The notes: generated by a model not told the origin, from the sequence alone. DNA of 49,713 nt from an uncultured Butyrivibrio sp. (GCA_946623755.1 CAMORK010000012.1:1-49713), one strand, 5' to 3'. Counted from the stretch's first letter, positions 27,641-36,385 are shown. Made by a program: numbers and translations.

Positions 27641-27859
27641 TTTTCTACGCCCATAGGGCACTTTTTCTGATATATGGATAAAGAAATCTAAGCTTTTAAT
27701 GGAAACAGGCGAATTTTCTACGCCCACAGGCTACTTTTTAGCGTATAGGTAGAAAAAACCCCTTGTGCAAATTTTTATCGTCTTGGCTTTCTACGCCCAC
27801 AGGCTACTTTTTAGCGTATAGGTAGAAAAGACACCCTTGCGCAAGCTTCAACTCAGCCT
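27641..27859 (+). repeat. 73-bp tandem repeat, three copies, right border of the cassette
   Basis: Copies start at 27641, 27714 and 27787, exactly 73 bases apart. Each begins TTTTCTACGCCCA (copy 3 has C for the first T). Copies 2 and 3 are identical over the next 28 bases, including GCTACTTTTTAGCG, and end this part with GTAGAAAA, which pairs with the first eight bases. The second half of each unit is more diverged (CCTTGTGCAA versus CCTTGCGCAA). Copy 1 is the most decayed. Confidence 0.8.
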
Positions 27860-27861
27860 AG

Positions 27862-27937
27862 CGCAGATGACGAAGCCCATCGCGGATGATGAAGCCCATC
27901 GCGGATGATGAAGCCCAGCGCCGGTGATGAAGCCTAG
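27862..27937. repeat. 19-bp tandem repeat, four copies
   Basis: Units start at 27862, 27881, 27900 and 27919, with consensus CGCGGATGATGAAGCCCAT. The first three are nearly identical; the fourth has five changes. Directly adjacent to the 73-bp repeats. Confidence 0.85.
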
Positions 27938-27961
27938 CGGCCCCGCGATACTCAAAAGGCA

Positions 27962-27996
27962 AAAAGAAAGCCCCGCGGGGCCAAGGCTCCGCGGGG
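27962..27996 (-). terminator. tex terminator
   Basis: CCCCGCGG (27971-27978) pairs with CCGCGGGG (27989-27996). On the minus strand CTTTCTTTTTG follows. It stands about 180 bases after the tex stop; the 37-bp repeats lie between. Confidence 0.7.
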
Positions 27997-28021
27997 AAAA
28001 CTTGCATAAAGGGTTTATTGA

Positions 28022-28132
28022 CAGCCGTATAGTCGCAACAAATCATGGGCTGTATCATCAGCCGTATAGTCGCAACAAATCATGAACTGTATCATCAGCC
28101 GCATAGTCGCAACAAATCATTATCTATATCCA
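28022..28132. repeat. 37-bp tandem repeat, three copies
   Basis: Copies start at 28022, 28059 and 28096. The unit begins CAGCCGTATAGTCGCAACAA and ends CTGTATCAT; the third copy decays at its end. GGCTG at the end of one unit and CAGCC at the start of the next can pair over TATCAT. There are no spacers, so this is not a CRISPR array. It lies in the 3' untranslated region of tex. Confidence 0.85.
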
Positions 28133-28177
28133 TAATCTTACAATCACTGCCAAAGCCCAACCTCACTTACCGAGTCA

Positions 28178-31060
28178 TCAGTCGTTGGCGTTGCCCTTGA
28201 AGATTACGATACCTTTCTTCTTGAACTTCTTGGGTGCTGCATCGCCGGCAGAAGCTGCGGAATCAGCGGATGCTGAAGGCGCGGGTCTTCTTGCAGATGA
28301 GGTTGCCGGAGCATCACCGGATGCAGGAGCGGGTCTTCTGGCTGATGATGTTGCAGGCGCATCGCCTGATGCAGATGCCTGTCTTCTAGCTGATGAAGTT
28401 GCAGCGCCTGTGCTCTTTGCGGCAGCGCCTTCACCGGCAGGAGCAGCCTTCTTGGCAGGAGCCGTTCTCTTGATTCCGGCTTCCTTGGCGAGCTGATCTA
28501 CAACTGAAACCTTCTTGGCTGCAACTTTTGCAGCATCTCCGCTTCCTGTGGACTTGCCGGATCCCGAAGCCCCTGAAGCGCCACCGGACTTGCCGGCTCC
28601 GCCCTTACCTCTCTCGACAGCCTTGGCTGCTGCCTCAGCAGCTACCTTGGCGGGATCCTGGATCTTCATGGTAAGGGATATCCTCTTCTTATCAAGTTCA
28701 ACATCAAGAACCTGAACGTCTACGATATCACCTACGCTGACAGCTTCAAGCGGATGCTTGATAAACTTGTCTGTAATGTGTGATATATGCACAAGGCCGT
28801 CCTGGTGAACACCTATATCTACAAAACAACCAAAGTCTATTACATTTCTTACTGTTCCCTTGAGAACCATACCGGGCTTTAAGTCCTTCATCTCAAGGAC
28901 ATCACTTCTTAAGATCGGAGCAGGCATGCTCTCACGAGGGTCTCTTGAAGGCTTCTCAAGCTCAGAGAGAATATCTGTAAGAGTGATCTCACCGATTCCA
29001 AGCTCCTCGGCAAGCTTCTTTTTATCTGACTCGGAAACTTTCTTTGAAAGACTTCCAGCTCCTGATGCAGCACCGGTCTGAGCTCCGCTTGTCGAAGCGC
29101 CGTTACCGTTCTGTGCCTTCTGACCTTTGCCGCCCTTTGCGTCATTAGAATCCTCAACAACAGCAAGATTGCTTCCTGCAAGGGCTGCAGCCAGTGCTGC
29201 TCCCATAGCTGTAGAAGTATTTCTTATAACAACCTGCTTGGGCTTCTTCTGTGGACGCGGCTTGTCCTCCGCCTTGGCAGCGGGCTTCTCAAGTGCAGCT
29301 TTAGCTGCGTTCTTCTGAGCAGCTCTTACATCATCAAATGTAATGCCAAGTTTCTCCATAAGCTTCAAAGTAGCCTCATAGGACTCAGGATGGACGCTTG
29401 TTGCATCGAGAGGATTCTCTCCGTCAGCGATCCTTAAAAATCCCGCGCACTGCTCATAAGCTTTTGGTCCAAGCTTTGGTACGTTCAAAAGGTCTGCTCT
29501 GCTCTCGAATTTACCGTGCTCTTCTCTGTAGTCGACGATATTCTTGGCAATAACCTTACTGATACCTGAAATATACTGAAGGAGAGGTGCTGAAGCAGTA
29601 TTAAGATCAACACCGACCTTGTTAACGCAGTCTTCTACTACGCCTTCAAGGGTTTCTCCAAGCTTTTTCTGGTTCATGTCGTGCTGGTACTGACCAACAC
29701 CAATGGACTTAGGATCTATCTTAACCAGCTCGGCAAGCGGATCCTGAAGTCTTCTTGCGATAGAAGCTGCACTCCTTTGTCCCACATCAAACTGAGGGAA
29801 CTCTTCTGTGGCCAGCTTACTTGCAGAATAAACAGAAGCTCCTGCCTCATTGACAATGACATACTGAAGAGGTCTGTCAAGCTCATGGATAAGCTCAACG
29901 ATAACCTGCTCAGACTCACGTGAAGCAGTACCGTTTCCAACAGAAATAAGATCAACATCATACTTATCGATAAGCTTCTTAAGATCAGCCTTGGCTTCCT
30001 CAACCTTAAACTGCGGAGCTGTAGGATAGATGACCTTGGTATCAAGAACCTTACCTGTTGGGTCTACGACAGCAAGCTTACAGCCTGTTCTGAAGGCAGG
30101 ATCCCAACCAAGGACAGTCTTGCCTGCAATGGGAGGTGCCATAAGGAGCTGAGTGAGGTTCTTGCCAAAAACAGTTATGGCGCCATCCTCAGCCTTCTCT
30201 GTAAGCTCGTTTCTGATATCTCTTTCAATTGCGGGAGCTATGAGTCTCTCATAAGCATCCTGGTTGATCTCCTCGATAACAGGAGTTGTGATCGGGTTCT
30301 CATTCTTTAACATCTTCTTGTTAAGGAACTGAAGGATCTGCTCCTCGGGAGCTACGATCTTAACCACAAGGAACTTCTCTGCCTCTCCTCTGTTAAGCGC
30401 CAGAACTCTGTGTCCAAGCACCTTGCTGATGGGTTCCTCATAGTCATAGTACATCTCATAAACGGACTGGGCTTTCTCATCCTTGGCTTTACTGGTGAGC
30501 ACACCCTTCTCCATGGTTGCCTCACGGATATATGTACGGAAATCAGCGTTGTCAGACACATCCTCAGCAATGATGTCCATAGCGCCCTGAAGGGCGTCCG
30601 CTGCGTTCTCTACACCTTTTTCTGCATCGACAAATGCTGCTGCCTCGTCAAGGAGCGGCTTTTCTGTTTCCTGAGCAAGCAGTATCTCTGCCAATGGCTC
30701 AAGGCCTTTCTCTCTTGCCACAGAAGCTCTTGTCTTTCTCTTTGGTCTGTAAGGAAGATAAAGATCCTCTATAGCCACCATTGTCTCAGCCGCAACAATC
30801 TTGGCTCTGAGCTCATCTGTCATCTTGCCCTGCTCTTCAATTGATGCAAGAACCTGCTCTCTTCTCTCCTCAAGGCCTCTCAGATATTTGAGTCTCTCAT
30901 CGAGATTACGGAGCTGTTCGTCATTGAGCGATCCGGTGACTTCCTTTCTGTATCGGGAAATGAAAGGAATAGTGTTGCCCTCGTCAATAAGTTTGACTGC
31001 TGCCTCAACCTGCCATTTCTCAACATTTAGTTCTTCTTTGATCTTTAAAACAATGTCCAT
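28178..31060 (-). CDS. tex: Tex-family RNA-binding transcription accessory protein
   Basis: A nucleic-acid-binding protein of the Tex/Spt6 type, 960 residues; typical Tex has about 720-780. In order: helical N-terminal region with KWQVEAAVKLIDEGNTIPFISRYRKE; YqgF-like domain (about 315-440, VLGWDPAFRTGCKLAVVD); helix-hairpin-helix region (about 490-570); an extra 110-residue Ala/Lys/Gly-rich insert; an S1 domain (about 720-790, LKGTVRNVIDFGCFVDIG). A low-complexity tail with three ATSSARR-containing repeats and a basic KKFKKKG follows. ATG at 31060 has GGAGAGG upstream and begins MDIVLKIKEELN. The insert and tail make it unusually long. Confidence 0.93.
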   Translation of the reverse strand: MDIVLKIKEELNVEKWQVEAAVKLIDEGNTIPFISRYRKEVTGSLNDEQLRNLDERLKYLRGLEERREQVLASIEEQGKMTDELRAKIVAAETMVAIEDLYLPYRPKRKTRASVAREKGLEPLAEILLAQETEKPLLDEAAAFVDAEKGVENAADALQGAMDIIAEDVSDNADFRTYIREATMEKGVLTSKAKDEKAQSVYEMYYDYEEPISKVLGHRVLALNRGEAEKFLVVKIVAPEEQILQFLNKKMLKNENPITTPVIEEINQDAYERLIAPAIERDIRNELTEKAEDGAITVFGKNLTQLLMAPPIAGKTVLGWDPAFRTGCKLAVVDPTGKVLDTKVIYPTAPQFKVEEAKADLKKLIDKYDVDLISVGNGTASRESEQVIVELIHELDRPLQYVIVNEAGASVYSASKLATEEFPQFDVGQRSAASIARRLQDPLAELVKIDPKSIGVGQYQHDMNQKKLGETLEGVVEDCVNKVGVDLNTASAPLLQYISGISKVIAKNIVDYREEHGKFESRADLLNVPKLGPKAYEQCAGFLRIADGENPLDATSVHPESYEATLKLMEKLGITFDDVRAAQKNAAKAALEKPAAKAEDKPRPQKKPKQVVIRNTSTAMGAALAAALAGSNLAVVEDSNDAKGGKGQKAQNGNGASTSGAQTGAASGAGSLSKKVSESDKKKLAEELGIGEITLTDILSELEKPSRDPRESMPAPILRSDVLEMKDLKPGMVLKGTVRNVIDFGCFVDIGVHQDGLVHISHITDKFIKHPLEAVSVGDIVDVQVLDVELDKKRISLTMKIQDPAKVAAEAAAKAVERGKGGAGKSGGASGASGSGKSTGSGDAAKVAAKKVSVVDQLAKEAGIKRTAPAKKAAPAGEGAAAKSTGAATSSARRQASASGDAPATSSARRPAPASGDAPATSSARRPAPSASADSAASAGDAAPKKFKKKGIVIFKGNAND

Positions 31061-31151
31061 AAAATCCTCTCCAAACCTGTTTTGCTTTGAAACGCGCATA
31101 AATACTGTAAGAAATTTAACTTAATTTTTCATAAACAATGCGCACTCCCAT

Positions 31152-31181
31152 ATTATACCAAGCATTTCGGACACTTTTCAA
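31152..31181 (-). promoter_or_regulatory. tex: tex promoter
   Basis: On the minus strand TTGAAA (31181-31176), an 18-base spacer and TATAAT (31157-31152), about 90 bases before the tex start. Confidence 0.75.
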
Positions 31182-31204
31182 GACTCCCGGACAGCCCTCA
31201 AACA

Positions 31205-31233
31205 TTGAAAAAAACGCGCTTTTAGTGTAGTAT
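31205..31233 (+). promoter_or_regulatory. promoter of the plus-strand run 31271-34923
   Basis: TTGAAA (31205-31210), a 17-base spacer and TAGTAT (31228-31233), followed by a short leader with GAGG before the ATG at 31271. It diverges from the tex promoter. Confidence 0.65.
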
Positions 31234-31270
31234 CTATAGTAAGAATGAGGTTTTGTGAGGAAAAGTTTTG

Positions 31271-31618
31271 ATGGGAAATGACGGGCATTTAGCTTTAGCA
31301 GGTACTGCTTTGGTAATGGGGCTGGCTTCCATCCCCCTTTGTTTGTTTTTGAACTTAGGTGTGGTGATCGGAGGAATAGCCATTGTTCTCGCAATCCTGA
31401 GTAAGGGGACTTTAGAAAAGCTCCTCCCTCAGGCCAAAAAAGCCATCATCTACGGTACGATCGGAATCATAGTTGGGTATAGTGTATTCGCCTATGACCT
31501 TCACGCTGTCCTCACCGATCCCGAGTACAGAGCACAGCTAAATGCAGTTTCAGAGCAGATGAACGGCGTAAGCTTTGACGACATGCTCAAGGAATTAGGA
31601 GTCCAGTTGGGCAACTAA
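31271..31618 (+). CDS. small membrane protein
   Basis: 115 residues. Two to three membrane helices are visible: about 7-28 (LAGTALVMGLASIPLCLFLNLG), 30-45 and 60-78. A polar C-terminal tail of about 35 residues includes LTDPEYRAQLNAVSEQMNG. The layout resembles DUF4190-type membrane proteins, but I do not assign it. Start at ATG 31271, not the TTG just before it; GAGG is 10 bases upstream. First of four closely spaced plus-strand genes. Confidence 0.7.
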   Translation: MGNDGHLALAGTALVMGLASIPLCLFLNLGVVIGGIAIVLAILSKGTLEKLLPQAKKAIIYGTIGIIVGYSVFAYDLHAVLTDPEYRAQLNAVSEQMNGVSFDDMLKELGVQLGN

Positions 31619-31649
31619 GATCCGGTCAACGCATGGAAGAGAGGTGCCT

Positions 31650-32177
31650 ATGGGTATCGGTGCAATAAGTGGATACGGAGCATATAACAGTTCATATGCA
31701 ATAGGCATGTCAGCCGGCGGTTATGCTGCAGCATCAACTGCAGTCGCAGCAGGCGAAGCCCCCAAGGCCATATTAAATCCCGGACAATCCACCAAAGCCA
31801 ATCCGGGCAAAAGAGTTTCTCCCGCAGAATGTGAAACCTGCAAGAACCGCAAGTATCAGGACGGTTCCGACGAGATGGTTTCTTTTAAAACTGCGCAGCA
31901 TATAAGCCCACAAGCAGCAGCATCCCGAGTTCGCGGTCATGAAGCAGAGCATGTGAGCAACGCCTACAAGGACGCAGCCATGAACAACGGCAAGGTCCTA
32001 CAGGCTTCAGTTTCAATCAGAACAGCAGTGTGTCCGGAATGCGGACGCACATACGTGGCAGGCGGAGAGACCTGCACCAAGATTGCATACAGCAATGAAG
32101 AGAATCCGTATGTTCAGGCGAGAAAAGACCTCAACAAGCAGGGCTTATTGGGCGCGAATGTTAACCTCGCCGGTTGA
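31650..32177 (+). CDS. SprA-related HExxH protein with two CxxC pairs
   Basis: 175 residues. After a Gly/Ala-rich start, C61xxC64 (ECETCKNRKYQDGSDE) leads into HISPQAAASRVRGHEAEHV. H97-E98-xx-H101 forms a zincin-type motif. Then C128xxC131 (AVCPECGRTYVAGGE) ends with E140, a plausible third metal ligand. The order HExxH then YVAGGE fits the SprA-related family of putative metalloproteases. Four cysteines could bind a second zinc. No signal peptide or membrane helix is seen. AGAGAGG lies 5 bases before the ATG at 31650. Substrate unknown. Confidence 0.75.
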   Translation: MGIGAISGYGAYNSSYAIGMSAGGYAAASTAVAAGEAPKAILNPGQSTKANPGKRVSPAECETCKNRKYQDGSDEMVSFKTAQHISPQAAASRVRGHEAEHVSNAYKDAAMNNGKVLQASVSIRTAVCPECGRTYVAGGETCTKIAYSNEENPYVQARKDLNKQGLLGANVNLAG

Positions 32178-32219
32178 TCACATGGAGGAGATATCTAGCA
32201 GTGGGGAGCATTTACTTTA

Positions 32220-32960
32220 ATGAACTACTTGTCATCAGCGCAGCTTAAAGCTATCGCAAAAGAAAAGTCACTTGGAAAATACGGAACACTGATCGGCGCA
32301 AATCTGACCATCCTGGCCATTCAGCTGCTGGTCTCCGGCTTCTCGGCTCCATCAGGCACGAGAAGTATTCTTTTAATAATCATCTACAATTTAATTACCA
32401 TTATCATAAATATTCTCCTGGGTGTACTTGTGTCCGGAAGAGCATATCTGTACATGAATCTTTTGTATTCACAGCCTGTGGCAACCTCAGACATTTTCTT
32501 CGGTCTGCGCCAACAGCCACAGAAAGCGGTAACCATCCAGGCTCTATTTGTTATTGTTGATTTCGTGGCAAGCATTCCTGCACAGGTCTTCATGACCAGA
32601 TATATTGCAACCAGATCTTCAAGCGACATGACTGCTTCCGTTTTTCTTCTGGGGATAGGACTTATAGTCAATATCATTGTGAATCTTATCTATTCCCAGT
32701 CATTTTTTATTCTCCACGACTTCCCTGACAGGTCGGCAAAAGAGATCTTAGCTACCAGCAGGCGACTGATGAAAGGCAACATCTTCAGGCTCTTTTACCT
32801 GAATGTAACCTTCATTCCGCTGTATCTGCTCGGCATTATCACCATGTTTATTCCGCTGCTTTGGATCGGCGTTTACAGAAATGCTGCGAACTGCGCATTT
32901 TATCAGGATCTGATTGCCAAGGCTGCAGGTCACGAAAATTTGACTAACGAGGAAAGGTAA
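32220..32960 (+). CDS. DUF975 family membrane protein
   Basis: A 246-residue integral membrane protein with about five or six helices (e.g. 23-42, 48-75, 105-125, 143-165, 200-225). It starts YLSSAQLKAIAKEKSLGKYG and ends in a region with RNAANCAFYQDLIAKA, both typical of DUF975 proteins. Function unknown. GGGGAG sits 11 bases upstream. The GH2 gene starts 7 bases after its stop, so they are probably cotranslated. Confidence 0.8.
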   Translation: MNYLSSAQLKAIAKEKSLGKYGTLIGANLTILAIQLLVSGFSAPSGTRSILLIIIYNLITIIINILLGVLVSGRAYLYMNLLYSQPVATSDIFFGLRQQPQKAVTIQALFVIVDFVASIPAQVFMTRYIATRSSSDMTASVFLLGIGLIVNIIVNLIYSQSFFILHDFPDRSAKEILATSRRLMKGNIFRLFYLNVTFIPLYLLGIITMFIPLLWIGVYRNAANCAFYQDLIAKAAGHENLTNEER

Positions 32961-32967
32961 TTTATAT

Positions 32968-34923
32968 ATGGACCTCATTGATGCACTCAGAAGTATCGAT
33001 AAGCCACACGAAGACGACGTTTTGAACAGGCTCTTTACCCCATGGGGCGAAAACCTTGATAAAGATCATGTACTTCAGGAATATCCAAGACCACAATTTG
33101 TAAGAGACAGCTACATCAACTTAAACGGCTATTGGGATTACTGCATCGTACCCATGCCATCCGGATCTGAAAGCAAGAATCCGTGCAACTCATCAGAAGT
33201 CCGATTTCCATCACAGATGGACGGTCAGATACTTGTACCCTTCTCACCTGAGTCGATGCTCTCGGGAGTTGAAAGGCGTCTTGAGCCGGACCAGTATCTC
33301 TGGTACAAAAGAGCTCTTCCCACCATCACAAGAAAAGAAGAAGACTCCAGGATCCTGCTTCACTTCGGAGCTGTTGATCAGTTCGCGGATGTCTTTGTAA
33401 ACGATATACTTGTGGCAAGTCACAGCGGAGGCTATCTGCCTTTTACCATCGATATTACCGACAGGCTCTGTCTCTCATCTGACAAAAGAGCTTTCGAAAA
33501 CAATACACTGACAGTAAGAGTTACCGATACCAGCGACTCCTCGTATCATTCAAGAGGCAAGCAGACTCTGCGCCGAGGCGGAATGTACTACACCTGTCAA
33601 AGCGGAATCTGGCAGACTGTCTGGATGGAGGAAGTTCCGGCCACCTACATAAGAGAAGTCCGCATCCGACCGGAAAGCGACTTAAAGACACTTTCCATCG
33701 AAGTTTCAACTAATCTTCCGGGCAAGGTATCTGTTAAATTCCCGGGACATGAAATGATAAAATCAGCAGAGTCCTCAGGTTCTTTTGAACCCATGATCGC
33801 AGAAGATTTGTCTTTTGCCTCGGACACATGTCCCTGCGCAGAGACAAACGGTCAGGCTCCTGCGCCGAGTTACTATCACTTTACATTTACAATAGACGAC
33901 GCGCACCTCTGGAGTCCCGAGGGTCCATACCTCTATCCGCTTCACATCAGCACAGAGAACGACCACGTAACTTCATACTTTGCAATGAGAAGCTTTACTG
34001 TTGAACCTGACAGCGAAGGTACACCGAGATTCTGCTTAAATCACAAGCCATACTTCCTCATGGGAGTACTTGACCAGGGCTACTGGCCGGACGGTCTCTA
34101 CACCGCACCTGCAGACGAAGCCCTCATATTCGATATCAAAGAAATGAAGCGCCTGCACTTCAATATGATGCGCAAGCACATCAAGGTGGAATCTGCGCGC
34201 TGGTACTACCACTGCGACAGACTCGGAATGATAGTCTGGCAGGATATGGTCAGCGGAGGTTCAAGCTACGCCAAGCCGGTTGTATCCTATCTTCCCACCG
34301 CCTTTCCTAAGATCTTTGGCCGTATGAGCGACGGTCCTTCACATTACAAGACCTTCTCAAGAGGCTCTGCTGAGGGACGCAGCGAGTGGCTTCAGGAGAT
34401 GAAGGGCACTATCAGTCATCTCTACAATGTACCAAGCATAGCAACATGGGTTCTGTTCAACGAGGGCTGGGGACAGTTCAACGCCGCCAGTGCAACAATC
34501 ATGGCAAAAGAGCTTGATGACTCCCGTCCGATCGACCAGGCCAGCGGATGGTTTGACGAGGGAAGCGGCAACTTCAGAAGTGTCCACAACTACTTCAGGC
34601 CTCTTGATGTGGAAAAAGAAAAACAGAGAGCTTTTGTCATCTCGGAATACGGCGGACTTGCCTGCCACATCGACGGTCATAGCAGCGTTGACAGAATTTA
34701 CGGCTATAAAAAATACGACTCCCTCGATACTCTCGGAGTCGCATATTACAACCTGATAAATGCAAGTATGAAGCCCCTTATTCCAAAGGGTCTTTGCGGA
34801 GCTGTCTACACACAGGTCAGCGATGTCGAGGAAGAGGTAAACGGCCTTATGACCTACGACCGCAGGATCACCAAGATAAATCCCGATCTTGACCCGCATA
34901 TGACAACTCATATCAACGAATAA
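32968..34923 (+). CDS. glycoside hydrolase family 2 beta-glycosidase
   Basis: A 651-residue cytoplasmic enzyme (no signal peptide). The N-terminal sugar-binding jelly roll covers about 45-215 (RDSYINLNGYWDY, LHFGAVDQFADVFVN, QSGIWQTVWMEEVP). An immunoglobulin-like domain follows to about 345. The TIM barrel has LNHKPYFLMGVLDQGYWPDG. The acid/base is E499 (LFNEGWGQFN) and the nucleophile is E560 (VISEYGG). Family 2 includes beta-galactosidase, glucuronidase and mannosidase; the specificity is not clear here. It lies last in the plus-strand run and may process oligosaccharides taken up by the cell. Confidence 0.92.
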   Translation: MDLIDALRSIDKPHEDDVLNRLFTPWGENLDKDHVLQEYPRPQFVRDSYINLNGYWDYCIVPMPSGSESKNPCNSSEVRFPSQMDGQILVPFSPESMLSGVERRLEPDQYLWYKRALPTITRKEEDSRILLHFGAVDQFADVFVNDILVASHSGGYLPFTIDITDRLCLSSDKRAFENNTLTVRVTDTSDSSYHSRGKQTLRRGGMYYTCQSGIWQTVWMEEVPATYIREVRIRPESDLKTLSIEVSTNLPGKVSVKFPGHEMIKSAESSGSFEPMIAEDLSFASDTCPCAETNGQAPAPSYYHFTFTIDDAHLWSPEGPYLYPLHISTENDHVTSYFAMRSFTVEPDSEGTPRFCLNHKPYFLMGVLDQGYWPDGLYTAPADEALIFDIKEMKRLHFNMMRKHIKVESARWYYHCDRLGMIVWQDMVSGGSSYAKPVVSYLPTAFPKIFGRMSDGPSHYKTFSRGSAEGRSEWLQEMKGTISHLYNVPSIATWVLFNEGWGQFNAASATIMAKELDDSRPIDQASGWFDEGSGNFRSVHNYFRPLDVEKEKQRAFVISEYGGLACHIDGHSSVDRIYGYKKYDSLDTLGVAYYNLINASMKPLIPKGLCGAVYTQVSDVEEEVNGLMTYDRRITKINPDLDPHMTTHINE

Positions 34924-34949
34924 AAAACGGAAACGCCGAGGCGTTTCCG
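34922..34949 (-). terminator. MATE gene terminator, between convergent genes
   Basis: CGGAAACGC (34928-34936) pairs with GCGTTTCCG (34941-34949) around a CGAG loop. On the minus strand six T follow, so it serves the minus-strand MATE gene; it sits just after the stop of the plus-strand GH2 gene and may help stop both. Confidence 0.8.
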
Positions 34950-34955
34950 AAATAC

Positions 34956-36323
34956 TTAATACACTTCCACCTGTCCTCTGAAGATCCGATCCAGCTTGTT
35001 TCTGACAGAAATATAAGCCGGTATCAGGAACGCATCTGCAAGAACCCAGGCGATAGGACTTGCAAAGCACAGAGCAGGGAACCCGAATATCGGAACAAGA
35101 ACCAGTGCAACAATAGTTCTTCCGATCATCTCCATAACTCCCGCCAGTACTGCAAAGAGAGAGAATCCCATTCCCTGGATGAGGAACCTGACAATGTTTA
35201 CCAGAGCCAGCGGAATGTAAAACGCACTGTTTATTATCAGGTAGAGGTGTGCATTATCAAGACATGCCACATCTCCCGAATCAAGGAATATCATTGCAAA
35301 AGTCCTGCCGAAGAAATACAGGACAACAAAAGCTATCAGTGAATACGCAACACCAAGCTTGATTGCAGCTGTGAGGCCCTGCTGAAGGTGGTCGAGCTTT
35401 TTGGCTCCCACGTTCTGGCCGCCGTAGGTTGCCATGGTTGAACCAAGCGCATCAAACGGAATACAGAAGAACATTCCTACCTTGCTGGCTGTTGTAACCG
35501 CTGCTGCTGCATCCACGCCAAGTCCGTTGATTGCTGTCTGCAGGATAACACTTCCGATGGCTGTTATGGAATACTGAAGTCCCATGGGAAGTCCCATGTT
35601 GAGCAGGATAAAGAAATGTGATCCGTCAAGTGTCCAGTCTTCCTTTGAAAGATGAAGAATCTCAATCTTTCTGATGATAAAGACAAGACACATGATCCCT
35701 GCAAGTGCCTGGGATATAACAGTAGCAAGTGCCGCTCCGGCGATGCCCATATTAAGCGGTATGATGAACAACAGATCAAGACCGATGTTTACAACAGATG
35801 CAATAATAAGAAACTGCACCGGATGCCTGGAATCCCCAAGGGCCCTGATTATTCCGGAGAGCAGATTGTACATGTATGTAACAGGTATTCCCAGGAATAT
35901 CACCAGTATATATTCATAGGCATATTCAAGGACATCTTCCGGTGTATGCATGGCTATCAGGATCTGTCTGCAGAATATACTGACAAAGAATGTCATTACA
36001 GCAGCCAGTACAGCGCATAAAATTATGGCATGGGAGACAAACCTGCGCATGCTCTTTAGGTCTTTTGCCCCGAATCGCTGGGCCACAGGGATGGCAAAAC
36101 CGTTGCATACCCCCATGCAAAAGCCCATGATAAGGAAATTGATGGCTCCGGTAGTACCTACCCCGGTATAAGCCTCTTTTCCCAAAAACCATGATACGAT
36201 AGCCGTGTCTATGATATTATAAAGCTGCTGGAACAGCATTCCCCAAAAGAGCGACAGGGCAAATCCAAAGATAAGGCCCATGGGATTGCCGACTGTAAGG
36301 TCCCTGGTATTGGTTTTTTTCAT
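34956..36323 (-). CDS. MATE family multidrug/cation antiporter
   Basis: A 455-residue exporter with 12 membrane helices in two halves. It begins KKTNTRDLTVGNPMGLIFGFALSLFWGMLFQQLYNIIDTAIVSWFLG, as in the MATE/DinF group, and repeats the pattern in the second half (FILLNMGLPMGLQYSITAIGSVILQ). It probably uses a sodium or proton gradient to expel small cationic compounds. I prefer ATG 36323 (GGATCGGA just upstream) over ATG 36341. A regulated promoter with a palindromic spacer lies upstream. Confidence 0.9.
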   Translation of the reverse strand: MKKTNTRDLTVGNPMGLIFGFALSLFWGMLFQQLYNIIDTAIVSWFLGKEAYTGVGTTGAINFLIMGFCMGVCNGFAIPVAQRFGAKDLKSMRRFVSHAIILCAVLAAVMTFFVSIFCRQILIAMHTPEDVLEYAYEYILVIFLGIPVTYMYNLLSGIIRALGDSRHPVQFLIIASVVNIGLDLLFIIPLNMGIAGAALATVISQALAGIMCLVFIIRKIEILHLSKEDWTLDGSHFFILLNMGLPMGLQYSITAIGSVILQTAINGLGVDAAAAVTTASKVGMFFCIPFDALGSTMATYGGQNVGAKKLDHLQQGLTAAIKLGVAYSLIAFVVLYFFGRTFAMIFLDSGDVACLDNAHLYLIINSAFYIPLALVNIVRFLIQGMGFSLFAVLAGVMEMIGRTIVALVLVPIFGFPALCFASPIAWVLADAFLIPAYISVRNKLDRIFRGQVEVY

Positions 36324-36385
36324 ATATATCCGATCCGCCATAAAAATATGGCAAACAAAAATTAACGTGTTACCGACAAGGCTAT

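Noticed and set aside
27641-27859. CRISPR array with 43-base repeats and 30-base spacers
   Set aside because: The regular 73-base period is suggestive, but the segments between repeats are related to each other in copies 2 and 3, so this is a decayed tandem duplication, and no cas genes are present.
28022-28132. CRISPR array
   Set aside because: The 37-bp units follow each other without spacers, number only three, and no cas genes lie nearby.
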